Shown: positions 27,404-38,541, counted from the first letter of the stretch. The stretch: 64,000 nt of DNA from Clostridium puniceum (GCF_002006345.1 NZ_LZZM01000032.1:1-64000), one strand, 5' to 3'. The notes: generated from the letters alone by a model not told the origin. Made by a program: numbers and translations.

Positions 27404-27952
27404 TTATTGCTCCATTTGCTTTCCTAAAAATGCTGCTGCTGTTTCAACTAGCTTTGTTTCAACTTCGCCAAGTTCTACATCTTCTTTAGAAATAATAATT
27501 ACAGCACCAATTTGATCACCTTCAGCTATAATTGGTGATATAACTTGACTGTTATAATTTGCTTCATCATCATCATTGTGTAATGGTATTACTGCATTAT
27601 TAGATTTATTTAATAACACAGTCTTTCTTTCATCCATTATCTTTTCTAACTCACTACTTACCTTTCTTTCTATGTACTCTTTTTTTGGTGCTCCACTCAC
27701 AGAAACAAATGCATCTTTATCAGCTATCAAGACTACATGACCTATAACTTGTTGCAAGCTATCACAATATTCTTTTGAAAAATTAGTTAATTCTTCAATT
27801 GGAGAATATTTTTTTAGAATCACACCACCATCTCTATCTGTAAAAATCTCCAGCGGATCTCCTTCTCTTATTCTTAAGGTTCTCCTTATTTCTTTTGGTA
27901 TTACCACTCTTCCTAGATCGTCAATTCTTCTAACAATTCCTGTTGCCTTCAT
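27404..27952 (-). CDS. spoVT: Stage V sporulation protein T (AbrB-like transcription regulator)
   Basis: Forespore-specific transcription factor that modulates sigma-G genes. 182 residues: an N-terminal swapped-hairpin AbrB/SpoVT DNA-binding domain (1-50; MKATGIVRRIDDLGRVVIPK, RTLRIREGDPLEIF) and a C-terminal GAF-like domain (about 58-180). Standard length. AAGGAGG about 11 bases before ATG. Upstream lies a sigma-G-like promoter. Downstream, the spoVB hairpin may serve as its terminator. Confidence 0.96.
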   Translation of the reverse strand: MKATGIVRRIDDLGRVVIPKEIRRTLRIREGDPLEIFTDRDGGVILKKYSPIEELTNFSKEYCDSLQQVIGHVVLIADKDAFVSVSGAPKKEYIERKVSSELEKIMDERKTVLLNKSNNAVIPLHNDDDEANYNSQVISPIIAEGDQIGAVIIISKEDVELGEVETKLVETAAAFLGKQMEQ

Positions 27953-27997
27953 TGGTTATATAACCTCCTTTGAAACTCTAATAATTAGTTGCAATAT

Positions 27998-28026
27998 TAT
28001 TATTTGAATTTATAGAAATTTTATAC
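27998..28026 (-). promoter_or_regulatory. Candidate sigma-G promoter of spoVT
   Basis: GTATA (28026-28022), 17 bases, AATAATA (28004-27998) on the minus strand. The sigma-G consensus is GHATR and CATNHTA, so six of seven -10 bases match. Known Bacillus spoVT is sigma-G dependent, which supports the assignment. Confidence 0.35.
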
Positions 28027-28523
28027 ACTTATAGGCAAATTTTATATTAAATTTATTTTTTCAGTCCAAAGTGGCTAAAAATGCATCTGGAGACAAATTT
28101 CTTATATGTAAAATATAAAACTCAAAATATATATTTAGTGCTTTAAATATATATTTTGCAAAAATAATCTATATTAAAATTAATTTTCATAAATTCGTTT
28201 CATTGAAAAATTAAAATTACCACGTATATATATTGTGATAAATGATCTAAATAATACTTAGTTAATGTATAATATGTTTTTAACTTAGTATATATATTCT
28301 AATAAATAAACTACCTACACTTGGCTAATATTCATCTAATGTACATGAGAGTTTAATGTAGTAAATTAATTAGAACTTATATACATATAAATTCTAATTG
28401 AAAATATATCTAGAATAAAGCATATGAATATAAATTTTATAAAAGAATTAATTTTGAGACTATGAATTTTGTTAATCTGAACTTATACATTACTAAAATT
28501 TTATAATTCCTTCACAAAAATAA
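28027..28523. other. Long A+T-rich intergenic region between prsA terminator and spoVT
   Basis: About 500 bases without a plausible gene. It contains a short inverted repeat AATTAGAA/TTCTAATT near 28370-28400. The same half-site (TAATTAGAAC) forms the arms of the inverted repeat inside the polyol operon at 51491-51596. No RNA gene recognised. Confidence 0.45.
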
Positions 28524-28565
28524 AAGGTCATTCTGAAATAAGTATTAATTATCTCGAATAACCTT
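28524..28565 (-). terminator. Intrinsic terminator of prsA
   Basis: Imperfect 17-bp stem (28524-28541 with 28549-28565) followed by TTTTATTTTT on the minus strand, 18 bases after the stop codon. Confidence 0.75.
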
Positions 28566-28582
28566 AGATTTATCATTTAATA

Positions 28583-29572
28583 TTATAATTGATCCTCGTA
28601 AGTTTTAACTTTTAACGCTGTTTTCCATTCTTCTACTTTAGAATTAAAAGCTGTGGTTTGTTTTTGTTGTAATAATGTTTGCTTAATTTGGTCTTTAACT
28701 TGATCTAATGGAGTTACTTCTGCAGTTTTTAATCCAGTAGCTTTAATTAAATGATATCCAAATTGACTCTTTACTGGCTGAGAAACTTCGCCTTCTTTTA
28801 AATTCTTAAATCCATCCATAAATTCAGTAACTAATTGTGTTGAATTATAAGCTACAAATCCTAAGCTACCACCTTTATCTTTACTTCCTGGATCTGTTGA
28901 ATTTTCCTTAGCTAGTGTTGCAAAATCAGCACCTGCATCTAATTTAGCCTTTAAATTTTTAGCTGTTTCTTCATCTGCTACTAATATATGTGATGCTGTT
29001 GCACCTGCACCTACAGCAAATTGAGTGTCTTTATTTTCATTATAATATGTTTGAACATCATCATCTGTAACTGTTATATCTTTTACCATATCTTGTTGAA
29101 CTGCTTCAATTATTATTCTTTTCTTTAAAGAATCTTTAAGTTGATCTTCTGTAAGCCCTGCTTGCTTTAAAGCCTCTTCAAATTGACCTTCTTCTGGATA
29201 TTGAGTCTTATATCCACTCATTGTTTCATCAATTTGCTTAGTTATCTCATCATCTGATGGTTTTAAGTTTAACTCAGTAGCTTTTTGGATAAGTATGTTT
29301 TGAGTTACTAGACTATTTAATCCTTGTGTTTTAGCTTGTTTTACTTGATCCTTTACCTTGTCATTAGTTGCATAATCATCACCAAATTGTTGCTTTAATT
29401 GTGGTGCAATTTCTTTATCAAAATCTCCTTTGGTTATTTTTTCGCTTCCAACTGTTGCAAGAACTGTCTTTTGTATCGCCTCCGGTGTTTTTTCAATCAT
29501 CTTACAGCCCATAGCTGATGCTGCAATTGTTAATATAGCTGCCGCTGCAATAATTTTTTTTATTTTTTTCAA
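28583..29572 (-). CDS. prsA: Peptidyl-prolyl isomerase lipoprotein (PrsA/SurA-like foldase)
   Basis: 329 residues from TTG 29572, chosen because GAGGGG lies seven bases upstream. A frame 11 codons longer from ATG 29605 would hide that site. A signal peptide with KKIKK and an alanine-rich core ends in lipobox SAMGC (Cys23). A SurA-N-like helical region precedes a parvulin (PpiC) domain (about 185-285: ASHILVADEETAKNLKAKL, GSLGFVAY, FGYHLIKATG). Such proteins assist folding of exported proteins outside the membrane. It lies between mfd and spoVT, a common clostridial arrangement. Confidence 0.93.
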   Translation of the reverse strand: MKKIKKIIAAAAILTIAASAMGCKMIEKTPEAIQKTVLATVGSEKITKGDFDKEIAPQLKQQFGDDYATNDKVKDQVKQAKTQGLNSLVTQNILIQKATELNLKPSDDEITKQIDETMSGYKTQYPEEGQFEEALKQAGLTEDQLKDSLKKRIIIEAVQQDMVKDITVTDDDVQTYYNENKDTQFAVGAGATASHILVADEETAKNLKAKLDAGADFATLAKENSTDPGSKDKGGSLGFVAYNSTQLVTEFMDGFKNLKEGEVSQPVKSQFGYHLIKATGLKTAEVTPLDQVKDQIKQTLLQQKQTTAFNSKVEEWKTALKVKTYEDQL

Positions 29573-29771
29573 AATTTTCCCCTCGCTTATTCTAGATTTA
29601 AACATTTTATAAAATAACTGCTTTTAAAAATTATATGTAACCTTGACCCACAGTTACTTTAACATTCATACTGTAAAAAAGTCATAACATTAGTATATCA
29701 ATATTACTTTTATAATTCAATTTTTTTACACTAATTTTATGTTGGCACTCTTTCTTTATAACACACGTTTG

Positions 29772-32700
29772 TTACAATATTATGTCATTAAGAACTTCTT
29801 TTAAAAATTCCAATTTATTTTCTTTCTTTATAGCCTTTAATTTAAAAGCAAAATAAGGATTTGTTCCAAATCTTAATGCAACACTCTTCTTGTGCTTTTC
29901 CATTAATGTTTTAAATATTTTCTTATATCCACTCTCTCCCTCTGCAAATTTAAATATTATTTCCTTAGGAGTTTCTTTTATTTCTTCTATAAAAATAGAC
30001 TTTGCCTGACTCTTTATATATGCAATATCCATTAAGTTATATACAGGCTCAGGTATCTTAGAATATCTATCTTCTAATTCTTCTCTTATATCGTTGTAAT
30101 CATCTAAACCTTCAATTACTGCAATCTTTTTATAAACCTCAATCTTTTGAATTTCATCTTCTATATAACGTTCTGATATAAATGCATCAACCTTTATATC
30201 TAAAGTTGTTTCTATTGGTTCCTTTTCAATTTCACCCTTAAGTAATTTAACTGTATCCTCAAGCATCCTACAGTATAAATCATACCCTATAGATGCCATA
30301 TGTCCATGTTGAGATGAACCCATCATATTACCAGCGCCTCTGATTTCTAAATCTCTCATAGCTATTTTAAAACCAGAACCTAATTCAGTAAAATCTTTTA
30401 ATGCCTTAAGTCTCTTTTCTGCAATCTCTGTTAAAACCTTATCTTTAGTATATAAAAGATATGCATATGCAATTCTATTAGATCTTCCTACTCTACCCCT
30501 TAATTGATACAGCTGGGAAAGTCCCATCTTATCTGAATTATAAATTATTATTGTGTTTACATTTTGAATATCCATTCCTGTTTCTATTATAGTTGTACAA
30601 ACTAATACATTATATTGTTCTGACATAAAATCATACATTTCTTGCTCAAGCTGTCTTTCTGCCATTTGTCCATGAGCGATTCCAACCTTGCTTTCTGGAA
30701 CTAAAGCTTGCACATACTTAGCCATTCTTTCAATGTCTTCAACTTTATTATATACAAAATAAACTTGACCACCTCTGCCTATTTCCCTTAGGATAGCATC
30801 TCTAATAAGCTGATCATTTTGCTCCACAACATATGTTTGAATAGGATATCTCTCTTCCGGTGGAGTTTCTATAACTGAAATATCCCTAACCCCACTTAAT
30901 GACATATGAAGTGTTCTTGGAATTGGAGTTGCACTTAAAGTTAAAACATCAACATTTTTCTTAATATTTTTAATTTTTTCTTTTTGTTTTACTCCGAATC
31001 TTTGCTCTTCATCGACTATTAACAGTCCTAAATCTTTAAATTGTATATCCTTAGATACTAGTCTATGAGTACCTATTAAAATATCTAAATTTCCCTCTTT
31101 TGCCTTTTGCAAAATTTCTTTTTGTTGTTTTGCTGTTCTAAACCTACTAACCATATCTATTTTTATAGGAAAATCAGAAAATCTATTTTTTATATTTTTA
31201 TAATGCTGTTCTGCTAAAATAGTTGTTGGTACTAATATTGCAACTTGCTTTCCATCCATAACAGCTTTGAAGGCTGCTCTTAATGCAACTTCTGTCTTTC
31301 CATATCCAACATCTCCGCATAAAAGTCTATCCATCGGTTTATCTGATTCCATATCCACTTTTATTTCATCTATTGATGTTAATTGATCTGGAGTTTCTTC
31401 AAATGGAAATTCATCTTCAAATTGCTTTTGCCATTCAGTATCTTTAGGAAATTTATGTCCTTTTACAGTACTTCTCATTGCATACAATTTTACTAAATCT
31501 TCCGCTATTTCATTGATTGATTTTCTAGCCTTTGTCTTTGCCTTTTGCCATTCAGCACTTCCGAGCTTATTAACCTTAGGAGATTTGCCTTCTGTCCCAA
31601 TATATTTTTGAATTAAATCAAGCTGATCTACAGGAACATAAAGTTTATCACCTTTATCATATATAATATCTAAATAATCTCTCTTATGTCCACCAACATC
31701 AATTTGCTTAATACCTTTATATACACCAATTCCATGGTTAGCATGAACTACATAATCTCCTGGCTTTAGCTCTGCAAAGCTCTTTATCTTAGAGATTCCT
31801 TTTTTCTTTGATTTTCTATTTTTAAGCTTCCTCTTTGCTTCTCCAAAAACTTCTCTATCTGATATTACACAAACCTTATAATCGGGATATTCAAACCCTT
31901 TTAATTGATTACCAAAAGTTATTACAACTTCGCTGTATTCAATTTTATCAACATCATCTCTATAAATGCTTTCTATTCCTCTATCTCTTAAAGTTCCTAC
32001 TAAACGCTCCCCCCTAGCTCTTGTTCCCGATAAGATTAAAGTCTTATATCCAGCATTTTTTTTGTTTAATATATCATCAATCAATAAATCCAATTGCCCT
32101 TGATAATTATTTAAGGTCACTTGACCTATCTCTACTGTTGACTTTGGTCTAAGCCAATCCGCCGCTTTAGTTAAAGCTTCAAAAAATATAACACTTTTAG
32201 CTTCAAACGCTTCTAAAACTTGATCTTTATCAATTAATAAATTTCCTTGCCCGGGAAATATATCTCCTCTTTGAGAAAAAGCAGTAAAGTTTTCTTGAAA
32301 TTCTAAGTATGTAGATTCCAATTTACCATTACATCTTTGAACATTATCTACTATGAAAATATAGTCCTTGAAATAATCAAAAAGACTTTCTACTTCCTTT
32401 ACAAAGTAAGGTAGATAACTATCAATGGTTTCGAAGGATGAAGCTTCTTCCAATGATTCTAAATTTTTATTTAATATTTTACTTAACTTCTCTACTCTCT
32501 CTTTATCTTTATCATTTGAAGCAATTTTATCAAATTCTTCTCTAAGCTTATCACTTCCAAGCTTTATAGTTTCTTCAGATATTATTATTTCTTTTGCTGG
32601 GAAAATTTCTATTTTTTTTACCTTTTCAATACTTCGTTGAGATTCTGTATTGAAGGTTCTAATTGATTCTATTTCATCACCAAAAAGTTCAACTCTATAT

Positions 32701-33272
32701 GGATAAGTTGAACATGTTGGAAATACATCTAAAATTCCACCTCTTAATGAAAATTGACCTTTTCCTTCTACCATTTCCACTCTTTCATAACCAGACTGGA
32801 TTAATTTTTTAGATAGTTCTTTAAGATTAACTTCACTGCCTTCTTTTAACTTCATACTATATTCTGCAAATAGCTTATGAGGAGTATATTTAGCTGCAAA
32901 AGAATCTATTGAAGTTACTACTATTTTCTTTTTCTTATTTAATATTTCATTTATTACCTTTAATCTTTCCCATCTTAAATCGCCTGAAATAGCATCAATA
33001 CTATAGAAAACCATTTCTTTCACTGGAAAATAGTATACCTCATTGGTGTACAATATCAAATCTTCATAAAGATTTTTTGCTTCCATATCACTTTGAGTGA
33101 CAATTATTATAGATTTATCAAGACTCTCAAAAATCCCATCTATAATATATCCTCTACCTGATTCTGATGAACCATATACCCCAATAGGATATTTTTTATT
33201 TTCAACACCTTTTATGATATTTTGAAATTCTGTACTATTCTCCAAGGGCTCTAATAACCCTTTTAATCTCAT
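29772..33272 (-). CDS. mfd: Transcription-repair coupling factor
   Basis: Removes RNA polymerase stalled at lesions and recruits UvrA. 1166 residues, normal. N-terminal UvrB-like region (YPIGVYGSSESGRGYIIDGI), a CarD-like polymerase-interaction domain (LKPGDYVVHANHGIGVYKG, roughly 490-560), then a RecG-type helicase with Walker A GDVGYGKTEVALRAA, DEEQRFGV box and motif VI QLRGRVGRSNR, and the C-terminal TRCF domain. Start set at ATG 33272, with AAGG eight bases upstream. The GTG three codons earlier overlaps it. Follows pth by 15 bases, so the two are co-transcribed. Confidence 0.97.
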   Translation of the reverse strand: MRLKGLLEPLENSTEFQNIIKGVENKKYPIGVYGSSESGRGYIIDGIFESLDKSIIIVTQSDMEAKNLYEDLILYTNEVYYFPVKEMVFYSIDAISGDLRWERLKVINEILNKKKKIVVTSIDSFAAKYTPHKLFAEYSMKLKEGSEVNLKELSKKLIQSGYERVEMVEGKGQFSLRGGILDVFPTCSTYPYRVELFGDEIESIRTFNTESQRSIEKVKKIEIFPAKEIIISEETIKLGSDKLREEFDKIASNDKDKERVEKLSKILNKNLESLEEASSFETIDSYLPYFVKEVESLFDYFKDYIFIVDNVQRCNGKLESTYLEFQENFTAFSQRGDIFPGQGNLLIDKDQVLEAFEAKSVIFFEALTKAADWLRPKSTVEIGQVTLNNYQGQLDLLIDDILNKKNAGYKTLILSGTRARGERLVGTLRDRGIESIYRDDVDKIEYSEVVITFGNQLKGFEYPDYKVCVISDREVFGEAKRKLKNRKSKKKGISKIKSFAELKPGDYVVHANHGIGVYKGIKQIDVGGHKRDYLDIIYDKGDKLYVPVDQLDLIQKYIGTEGKSPKVNKLGSAEWQKAKTKARKSINEIAEDLVKLYAMRSTVKGHKFPKDTEWQKQFEDEFPFEETPDQLTSIDEIKVDMESDKPMDRLLCGDVGYGKTEVALRAAFKAVMDGKQVAILVPTTILAEQHYKNIKNRFSDFPIKIDMVSRFRTAKQQKEILQKAKEGNLDILIGTHRLVSKDIQFKDLGLLIVDEEQRFGVKQKEKIKNIKKNVDVLTLSATPIPRTLHMSLSGVRDISVIETPPEERYPIQTYVVEQNDQLIRDAILREIGRGGQVYFVYNKVEDIERMAKYVQALVPESKVGIAHGQMAERQLEQEMYDFMSEQYNVLVCTTIIETGMDIQNVNTIIIYNSDKMGLSQLYQLRGRVGRSNRIAYAYLLYTKDKVLTEIAEKRLKALKDFTELGSGFKIAMRDLEIRGAGNMMGSSQHGHMASIGYDLYCRMLEDTVKLLKGEIEKEPIETTLDIKVDAFISERYIEDEIQKIEVYKKIAVIEGLDDYNDIREELEDRYSKIPEPVYNLMDIAYIKSQAKSIFIEEIKETPKEIIFKFAEGESGYKKIFKTLMEKHKKSVALRFGTNPYFAFKLKAIKKENKLEFLKEVLNDIIL

Positions 33273-33287
33273 TCCATGCACCTTCCC

Positions 33288-33863
33288 TTAAATCGTTTTA
33301 TTTGCTTTAAAACCATTAAATTGATTCATCGCTGTTTTAGCATCAGTTTTTATTATCTCTTTAGCTGCTTTAGTTGATGCATTTACACTCTCACTTAAAA
33401 CATCTGCCTCTTCCTTGGTGAATTTACCCAAAACATATTTAACTAAATCTCCCGCTGGTTGTCCTACGCCTACCTTTATTCTAGGAAAAACTTCGCTACC
33501 AAGATGTGCTATAATACTTTTTATTCCGTTATGCCCACCTGCACTTCCCTTTTCCCTTATTCTTAAAGTTCCTATTTCTAAACTAATATCATCATATATA
33601 ACTAAAATATCCTCATTATCAAGATTATAAAAGTCAACTACTTCTCTCACGCTTTCTCCGCTTAAATTCATATAAGTAGTTGGTTTTAAAAGTATAATTT
33701 TTTCCCCATCTATAAATCCTTCACCATATGTACCTTTAAATTTTTGCCTGTTTATCTCAATATTATACTCTCTGGCAATATTATCGACGACTTTAAAGCC
33801 AATATTATGTCTTGTATCTTCATATTCTCTTCCTGGATTTCCAAGACCTACTATTAAAAACAT
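33288..33863 (-). CDS. pth: Peptidyl-tRNA hydrolase
   Basis: Cleaves peptidyl-tRNA released from stalled ribosomes. 191 residues. FLIVGLGNPGREYEDTRHNIGF at the N-terminus contains the catalytic His19 and Asn9. The tRNA-contact region LLKPTTYMNLSGESV (Asn) and GSAGGHNGIKSI are also present. Strong AGGAGG. Twelve bases separate it from the histidine kinase gene upstream. Confidence 0.97.
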   Translation of the reverse strand: MFLIVGLGNPGREYEDTRHNIGFKVVDNIAREYNIEINRQKFKGTYGEGFIDGEKIILLKPTTYMNLSGESVREVVDFYNLDNEDILVIYDDISLEIGTLRIREKGSAGGHNGIKSIIAHLGSEVFPRIKVGVGQPAGDLVKYVLGKFTKEEADVLSESVNASTKAAKEIIKTDAKTAMNQFNGFKANKTI

Positions 33864-33875
33864 ATAACTTTCCTC

Positions 33876-35303
33876 CTAAAGACTTTGTTTATTTCTGTGA
33901 TTTTTAAATTTTGTAAGTGAAAATGTGAATGTGACTCCTACATTGGGATTATTTTTAACCCACACTTCTTCTCCTTGCTGCATGAGTATCATCCTCACTA
34001 TAGGCAATCCAAGCCCAGTACTTACCTTATTCGTTCTCGCTTTATCTGACTTATAAAATCTATCCCATATATGATTTATTTCTTCTTCTTCAATTTTAGG
34101 GCCATTATTATATATTTGTACAAAAACTTTTGAGCCTCTATGATATGTATTAATGCTTATAATTCCTTTATTGCCGCAATATTTAATAGCATTATCTAAT
34201 AAATTAGTTATAACTTGCATCGTTTTATCTTCATCAGCTTTCACATAACATTTTTCTTTTTGCAACCCTACTGTTAATTTTATTTGTTTTTCTCTTATCT
34301 TTTGTTCATTATTTATAACACACATTCTAATTAATTCATTAATATCTAATTTCTTCACATCAAATTTCAGCTTACCAGATTCGATAGCTGATAGATCTAG
34401 CAAATCATTGATTAGTCGTGTAAGTCTTTTTATTTCACTATAAACTCTCTCTAAATAATACCCTTCTCTATCTTTGGGAATTACCCCATCAATTATTCCT
34501 GCAATAAATCCTTTTATGGATGTAATTGGAGACCTTAATTCATGTGAAACATTAGATATAAAATCTCTTCTGTTATTTTCAACCTTCTCCAAAGATTCTG
34601 CCATTATATTAAATGAATTACCTAACTCACCAATTTCATCTCGTGAGCTTACATAAACTCTTTTATCAACTTCACCATTAGCAAATCTTTTAGCTGCATT
34701 ATTTATTTCTGCTAAAGGATTAATTAATATTTTCTTAGAAACTAAAGATAATACTACTGCTGCAAAAGATGCAGCACCAAAAGCTGATATCCATACAATT
34801 AAGTATATTCTATGAAGCTGCTTATTTATTATTGATAAAGGTGCCGTCATTGCAACACACCCCTTGAATTCACCATTTTCCATTACAGGATATATATAAG
34901 TATAGCGATCGCTAATATATTCTACTGGATTTCCACTAGTTAATGTTTTTATATCCTTTTCTAAAATATTAATTTTTTCCTCTGCCTTATTAATACTTTC
35001 AATTTTAGAGTAAATATATATATATCCTGTTTTATCTAAAACACTAATCTCCGAATTTGCTCCAACACTAGACATATCTAATATTGCCTGCAATTTATCT
35101 AATTCTACCTTACTATTTTCAGTATTATATAATTTAATTGCCTTGGATATATATTCACCATCATTTTGAAATTGTGTCCTTTTTTCAGCAAAGTAATATA
35201 CCCTAAACCACATAGATAATATCCATGCTAATGAAACTAAAACAATTGTTAGAATAATTATAAATGTCATTATTAATTTTTGAAGTAAACTACCATTTCT
35301 CAT
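33876..35303 (-). CDS. Membrane sensor histidine kinase
   Basis: 475 residues. Two transmembrane helices (about 8-33 and 165-188) enclose a roughly 130-residue extracellular sensor domain. A HAMP domain (about 190-240) is followed by HisKA with the phosphoacceptor His254 (NVSHELRSPITS) and a HATPase domain with N box DNAIKY and G box STGLGLPIV. Its ATG follows directly on the stop codon of the response regulator gene (TAA-ATG), so the pair is translationally coupled. The signal is unknown. A PhoR/ResE/WalK-like kinase by architecture only. Confidence 0.92.
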   Translation of the reverse strand: MRNGSLLQKLIMTFIIILTIVLVSLAWILSMWFRVYYFAEKRTQFQNDGEYISKAIKLYNTENSKVELDKLQAILDMSSVGANSEISVLDKTGYIYIYSKIESINKAEEKINILEKDIKTLTSGNPVEYISDRYTYIYPVMENGEFKGCVAMTAPLSIINKQLHRIYLIVWISAFGAASFAAVVLSLVSKKILINPLAEINNAAKRFANGEVDKRVYVSSRDEIGELGNSFNIMAESLEKVENNRRDFISNVSHELRSPITSIKGFIAGIIDGVIPKDREGYYLERVYSEIKRLTRLINDLLDLSAIESGKLKFDVKKLDINELIRMCVINNEQKIREKQIKLTVGLQKEKCYVKADEDKTMQVITNLLDNAIKYCGNKGIISINTYHRGSKVFVQIYNNGPKIEEEEINHIWDRFYKSDKARTNKVSTGLGLPIVRMILMQQGEEVWVKNNPNVGVTFTFSLTKFKNHRNKQSL

Positions 35304-35990
35304 TTAGTTCACCTCAAATTTATATCCAACACCCCATACAGTTTCAATTTTCCATTGTTCTCCAGCACTTAGTTTTTCTCTTACTCTTTTAATATGAACA
35401 TCTACAGTTCTAGAATCTCCTGGATATTCGTATCCCCAAACTTCACAAAGTAATTGTTCCCTTGTAAAAACTTTATTTTTGTTACTTGCTAAATAATATA
35501 ACAATTCAAATTCTTTCGGCGGCATTTTTATTTCTTCATCATTATATATTACTTTATAAGAAGTTGAATCTATTACTAAATCACTTAGTTTTATTATTTC
35601 ACTTTTAATATTTTCTGAAGAATATCTTCTGAGTACTGCTTTAACCCTGGCCAATAATTCCTTAGGTTCAAAAGGCTTTACTATATAATCATCCGCACCA
35701 AGCTCTAATGCTAAAACCTTATCAAAGGTATCTCCTTTTGCAGTAATCATTATTACTGGTGTTTCTTTTTGTTTTCTTATCCATTTTAATATATCAATTC
35801 CATCTATGTATGGTATCATTACATCAAGCAAGACTATATCTGGATTATATTCTAAATATGCTCTTTGAGCTTCATTACCATTTAATGCAATCTTTGTATT
35901 ATATCCTGAACTTCTTAAGTACATATCTATTACTTCACTGATATTTTCATCATCATCTACAATTAAAACCTTTGCTGTAACCGCATCCAC
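35304..35990 (-). CDS. OmpR-family response regulator
   Basis: 228 residues. Receiver domain (about 5-118) with acidic pocket DDDE (12-15), phosphoacceptor Asp56 (LLDVMIP) and Lys in MITAKGD, and a winged-helix DNA-binding domain (about 130-226; REQLLCEVWGYEYPGDSRTVDVHIKRVREK). The start is GTG 35990 with AAGGAGG eight bases upstream. First gene of the unit regulator-kinase-pth-mfd by spacing, though internal promoters cannot be excluded. Confidence 0.93.
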   Translation of the reverse strand: MDAVTAKVLIVDDDENISEVIDMYLRSSGYNTKIALNGNEAQRAYLEYNPDIVLLDVMIPYIDGIDILKWIRKQKETPVIMITAKGDTFDKVLALELGADDYIVKPFEPKELLARVKAVLRRYSSENIKSEIIKLSDLVIDSTSYKVIYNDEEIKMPPKEFELLYYLASNKNKVFTREQLLCEVWGYEYPGDSRTVDVHIKRVREKLSAGEQWKIETVWGVGYKFEVN

Positions 35991-36074
35991 TGCTTTTGCC
36001 TCCTTAAATTCATTCTACATTATTACCATATAATATAGCATAAATATATTATATCTTATAGCCAATAAAAAATA

Positions 36075-36123
36075 GAATATATATTTGTACTATCTCTTAA
36101 ATTGATAGAACAAATATACATTC
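36075..36123 (-). terminator. Intrinsic terminator of prs
   Basis: 20-bp stem with two mismatches (36075-36094 with 36104-36123) followed by TATTTTTTATT on the minus strand. It isolates prs from the two-component genes downstream. Confidence 0.87.
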
Positions 36124-36159
36124 TTTTTTCTTTTATTAAGGCCTTTAAAATGAAAATTG

Positions 36160-37125
36160 TTACTGTTCATATTCAAACAATTTACTTATTGGCTGGTCAT
36201 CGTAAATTCTCTTTATTGCTTCTGCAAACAATGGTGCAACCGAAATTGATGTAATTTTAGTACTGTCTAAGTCTTCTCTTAATGGAATTGTATTTAACAT
36301 TACTAATTCTTCAATTGCTGAATTATTTATTCTTTCCATTGCTGGCCCTGATAATACTCCATGAGTACAACAAGCATATACATTTTTAGCCCCTAGATCT
36401 TTAAGTGCATTTGCTGCATTGGCAATAGTTCCAGCAGTATCTATCATATCATCAATCAATATGCATCTCTTGCCTTCTATATCTCCTATGATATTCATTA
36501 TTTCACAAACATTTGCTTTTGGTCTTCTTTTATCTATGATCGCTATTGGAGCATGTAAATTATCCGCAAATTTCCTCGCTCTAGTCACACTTCCTAAGTC
36601 TGGTGAAACTACAACTAAATCCTCTTGATCTATTAGCCCTTTTGATATAAAATGTTCTGCAAGTATTGGTGCTCCAAGTAAATGATCTACCGGAATATTA
36701 AAGTATCCTTGAATTTGTGCTGCATGTAAATCCATAGTTAAAACCCTGTTTGCTCCTGCTGAAGTTAATAAATCAGCAACTAGCTTTGCGGTTATTGGAT
36801 CCCTAGCCTTAACCTTTCTATCCTGTCTAGCATATCCATAATAAGGTATAACTGCTGTAATTCTACCCGCTGATGCTCTCTTAAATGCATCAATCATTAT
36901 TAATAGTTCCATAAGATTATTATTAACAGGTGCCGAAGTGGATTGTACTATGAACACATCATTGCCTCTAACAGTCTCATTAATATCAACAGATATCTCT
37001 CCATCACTAAAGGTTGAAACTTTAGACTTTCCTACTGGAACTCCTAATATATCAGCTACATCTTCTGCTAATTGAAAATGTGAATTTCCAGTAAATACTT
37101 TTATATTTCTTCCATGAGTTATCAT
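36160..37125 (-). CDS. prs: Ribose-phosphate pyrophosphokinase
   Basis: Makes PRPP from ribose 5-phosphate and ATP for nucleotide, histidine and tryptophan synthesis. 321 residues. Flexible-loop [20 protein letters not shown], ribose-phosphate loop [14 protein letters not shown], and [16 protein letters not shown] are visible. Downstream partner of glmU (48 bases apart), as in Bacillus glmU-prs. AGGGGG-like site before ATG. Confidence 0.98.
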   Translation of the reverse strand: MITHGRNIKVFTGNSHFQLAEDVADILGVPVGKSKVSTFSDGEISVDINETVRGNDVFIVQSTSAPVNNNLMELLIMIDAFKRASAGRITAVIPYYGYARQDRKVKARDPITAKLVADLLTSAGANRVLTMDLHAAQIQGYFNIPVDHLLGAPILAEHFISKGLIDQEDLVVVSPDLGSVTRARKFADNLHAPIAIIDKRRPKANVCEIMNIIGDIEGKRCILIDDMIDTAGTIANAANALKDLGAKNVYACCTHGVLSGPAMERINNSAIEELVMLNTIPLREDLDSTKITSISVAPLFAEAIKRIYDDQPISKLFEYEQ

Positions 37126-37173
37126 AATTAAGAAGACCCCCTTAAAGTTTTTAGTTGATTTATAATAAAAATT

Positions 37174-38541
37174 TTATTTCTTCAATCCTTTTTTATTTAC
37201 CCATCCACTAATATTTCTTTGTTTAGCCCTTGCAATTGCAAGATCACCCTCTTTTACTTCTGATGTGATAGTTGATCCTGCTGCAATATATGTATTATCT
37301 TGTATTGTAACCGGTGATACTAAATTCGTATTACAACCTATAAAGCTATGGTCTCCAATAATAGTCTTATATTTATTTTTGCCATCATAATTTACAACTA
37401 CTGTTCCACATCCAAAATTACATTCTGAGCCAACCTCTGCATCACCTATATAAGTCAAGTGAGATACTTTAGTTCCATCACCAATAGTTGATTTCTTTAT
37501 TTCTACAAAGTCTCCAATCCTAGCATGTTTTCCTATTGTAGTTTCAGGTCTTATATATGCAAAAGGCCCAACCGTTGTATTATCTCCAATATTACTATTT
37601 AATATAACTGAAGATTGAATATCTACTTCATCGCCAATAATACTATCTGCAATTCTTGAATTTTGATAAAGCAAGCAGTTACTTCCTATCTTTGTATTAC
37701 CTTCTAAAATATTATTAGGATATATTATTGTATCCTTTCCTATTTCAACATCAATACCTATATATGTTGTTTTAGGATCAATTAATGTAATTCCATTTTC
37801 CATATGCATAAGATTTATTCTATTTTTAAGAATTTCTTCTGCTTGGGCTAATTGAACTCTAGAATTTACCCCAATAGTTTCCTCATAATCTGTTATAACA
37901 GCACCTACTATTTCATTTTTAGATTTTAAGATTTCTATAACATCTGTAAGATAGTATTCACCTTGCTCATTGTCGTTTTTCAACTTATCTAAAGCATTTA
38001 CTAATAATTCAATATCAAAACAATATATTCCTGAATTCATCTCGTTAATTTTAAGTTCTTCTTCATTACAATCCTTATGTTCTACAATTTTTAACACTTC
38101 ATTTTTTTCCCTTACAATTCTTCCATAACCAGTTGGGTCATCAACAATTGCAGTTAAAACAGTTGCTGCATTTTTGTTTTGAATATGATCGTTAAATAAT
38201 CTTTCAATAGTGGATTGCTTTATTAAAGGAGTATCACCTGTAAAAACTGCAACTACTCCTTTCTTTCCTCTTAAGAACTCTTCTGCACACTTAACAGCAT
38301 GCCCAGTACCTAATTGTTCAACTTGTAATGAATAAGATACATTCTTATCTGACGTTCTTTCTTTTACGATTTCAGCACCTTTACCTATAATTACATCTAT
38401 ATCATCAATTCCTGATTTTCTTATAGAATCTATAACATGTTTTAACATTTCCTTACCACATACTTTATGTAGTACCTTAGGTAAATCTGATTTTATTCTT
38501 TTACCTTGGCCTGCTGCTAAAACCAATGCACATTTATACAT
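37174..38541 (-). CDS. glmU: Bifunctional GlmU (GlcNAc-1-phosphate uridyltransferase / glucosamine-1-phosphate acetyltransferase)
   Basis: Last two steps to UDP-GlcNAc for peptidoglycan. 455 residues. N-terminal pyrophosphorylase domain with [27 protein letters not shown] and GDTPLI. The C-terminal left-handed beta-helix of hexapeptide repeats contains [20 protein letters not shown] and the acetyltransferase site NYDGKNK...[14 protein letters not shown]. First gene of glmU-prs, following spoVG. Confidence 0.98.
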   Translation of the reverse strand: MYKCALVLAAGQGKRIKSDLPKVLHKVCGKEMLKHVIDSIRKSGIDDIDVIIGKGAEIVKERTSDKNVSYSLQVEQLGTGHAVKCAEEFLRGKKGVVAVFTGDTPLIKQSTIERLFNDHIQNKNAATVLTAIVDDPTGYGRIVREKNEVLKIVEHKDCNEEELKINEMNSGIYCFDIELLVNALDKLKNDNEQGEYYLTDVIEILKSKNEIVGAVITDYEETIGVNSRVQLAQAEEILKNRINLMHMENGITLIDPKTTYIGIDVEIGKDTIIYPNNILEGNTKIGSNCLLYQNSRIADSIIGDEVDIQSSVILNSNIGDNTTVGPFAYIRPETTIGKHARIGDFVEIKKSTIGDGTKVSHLTYIGDAEVGSECNFGCGTVVVNYDGKNKYKTIIGDHSFIGCNTNLVSPVTIQDNTYIAAGSTITSEVKEGDLAIARAKQRNISGWVNKKGLKK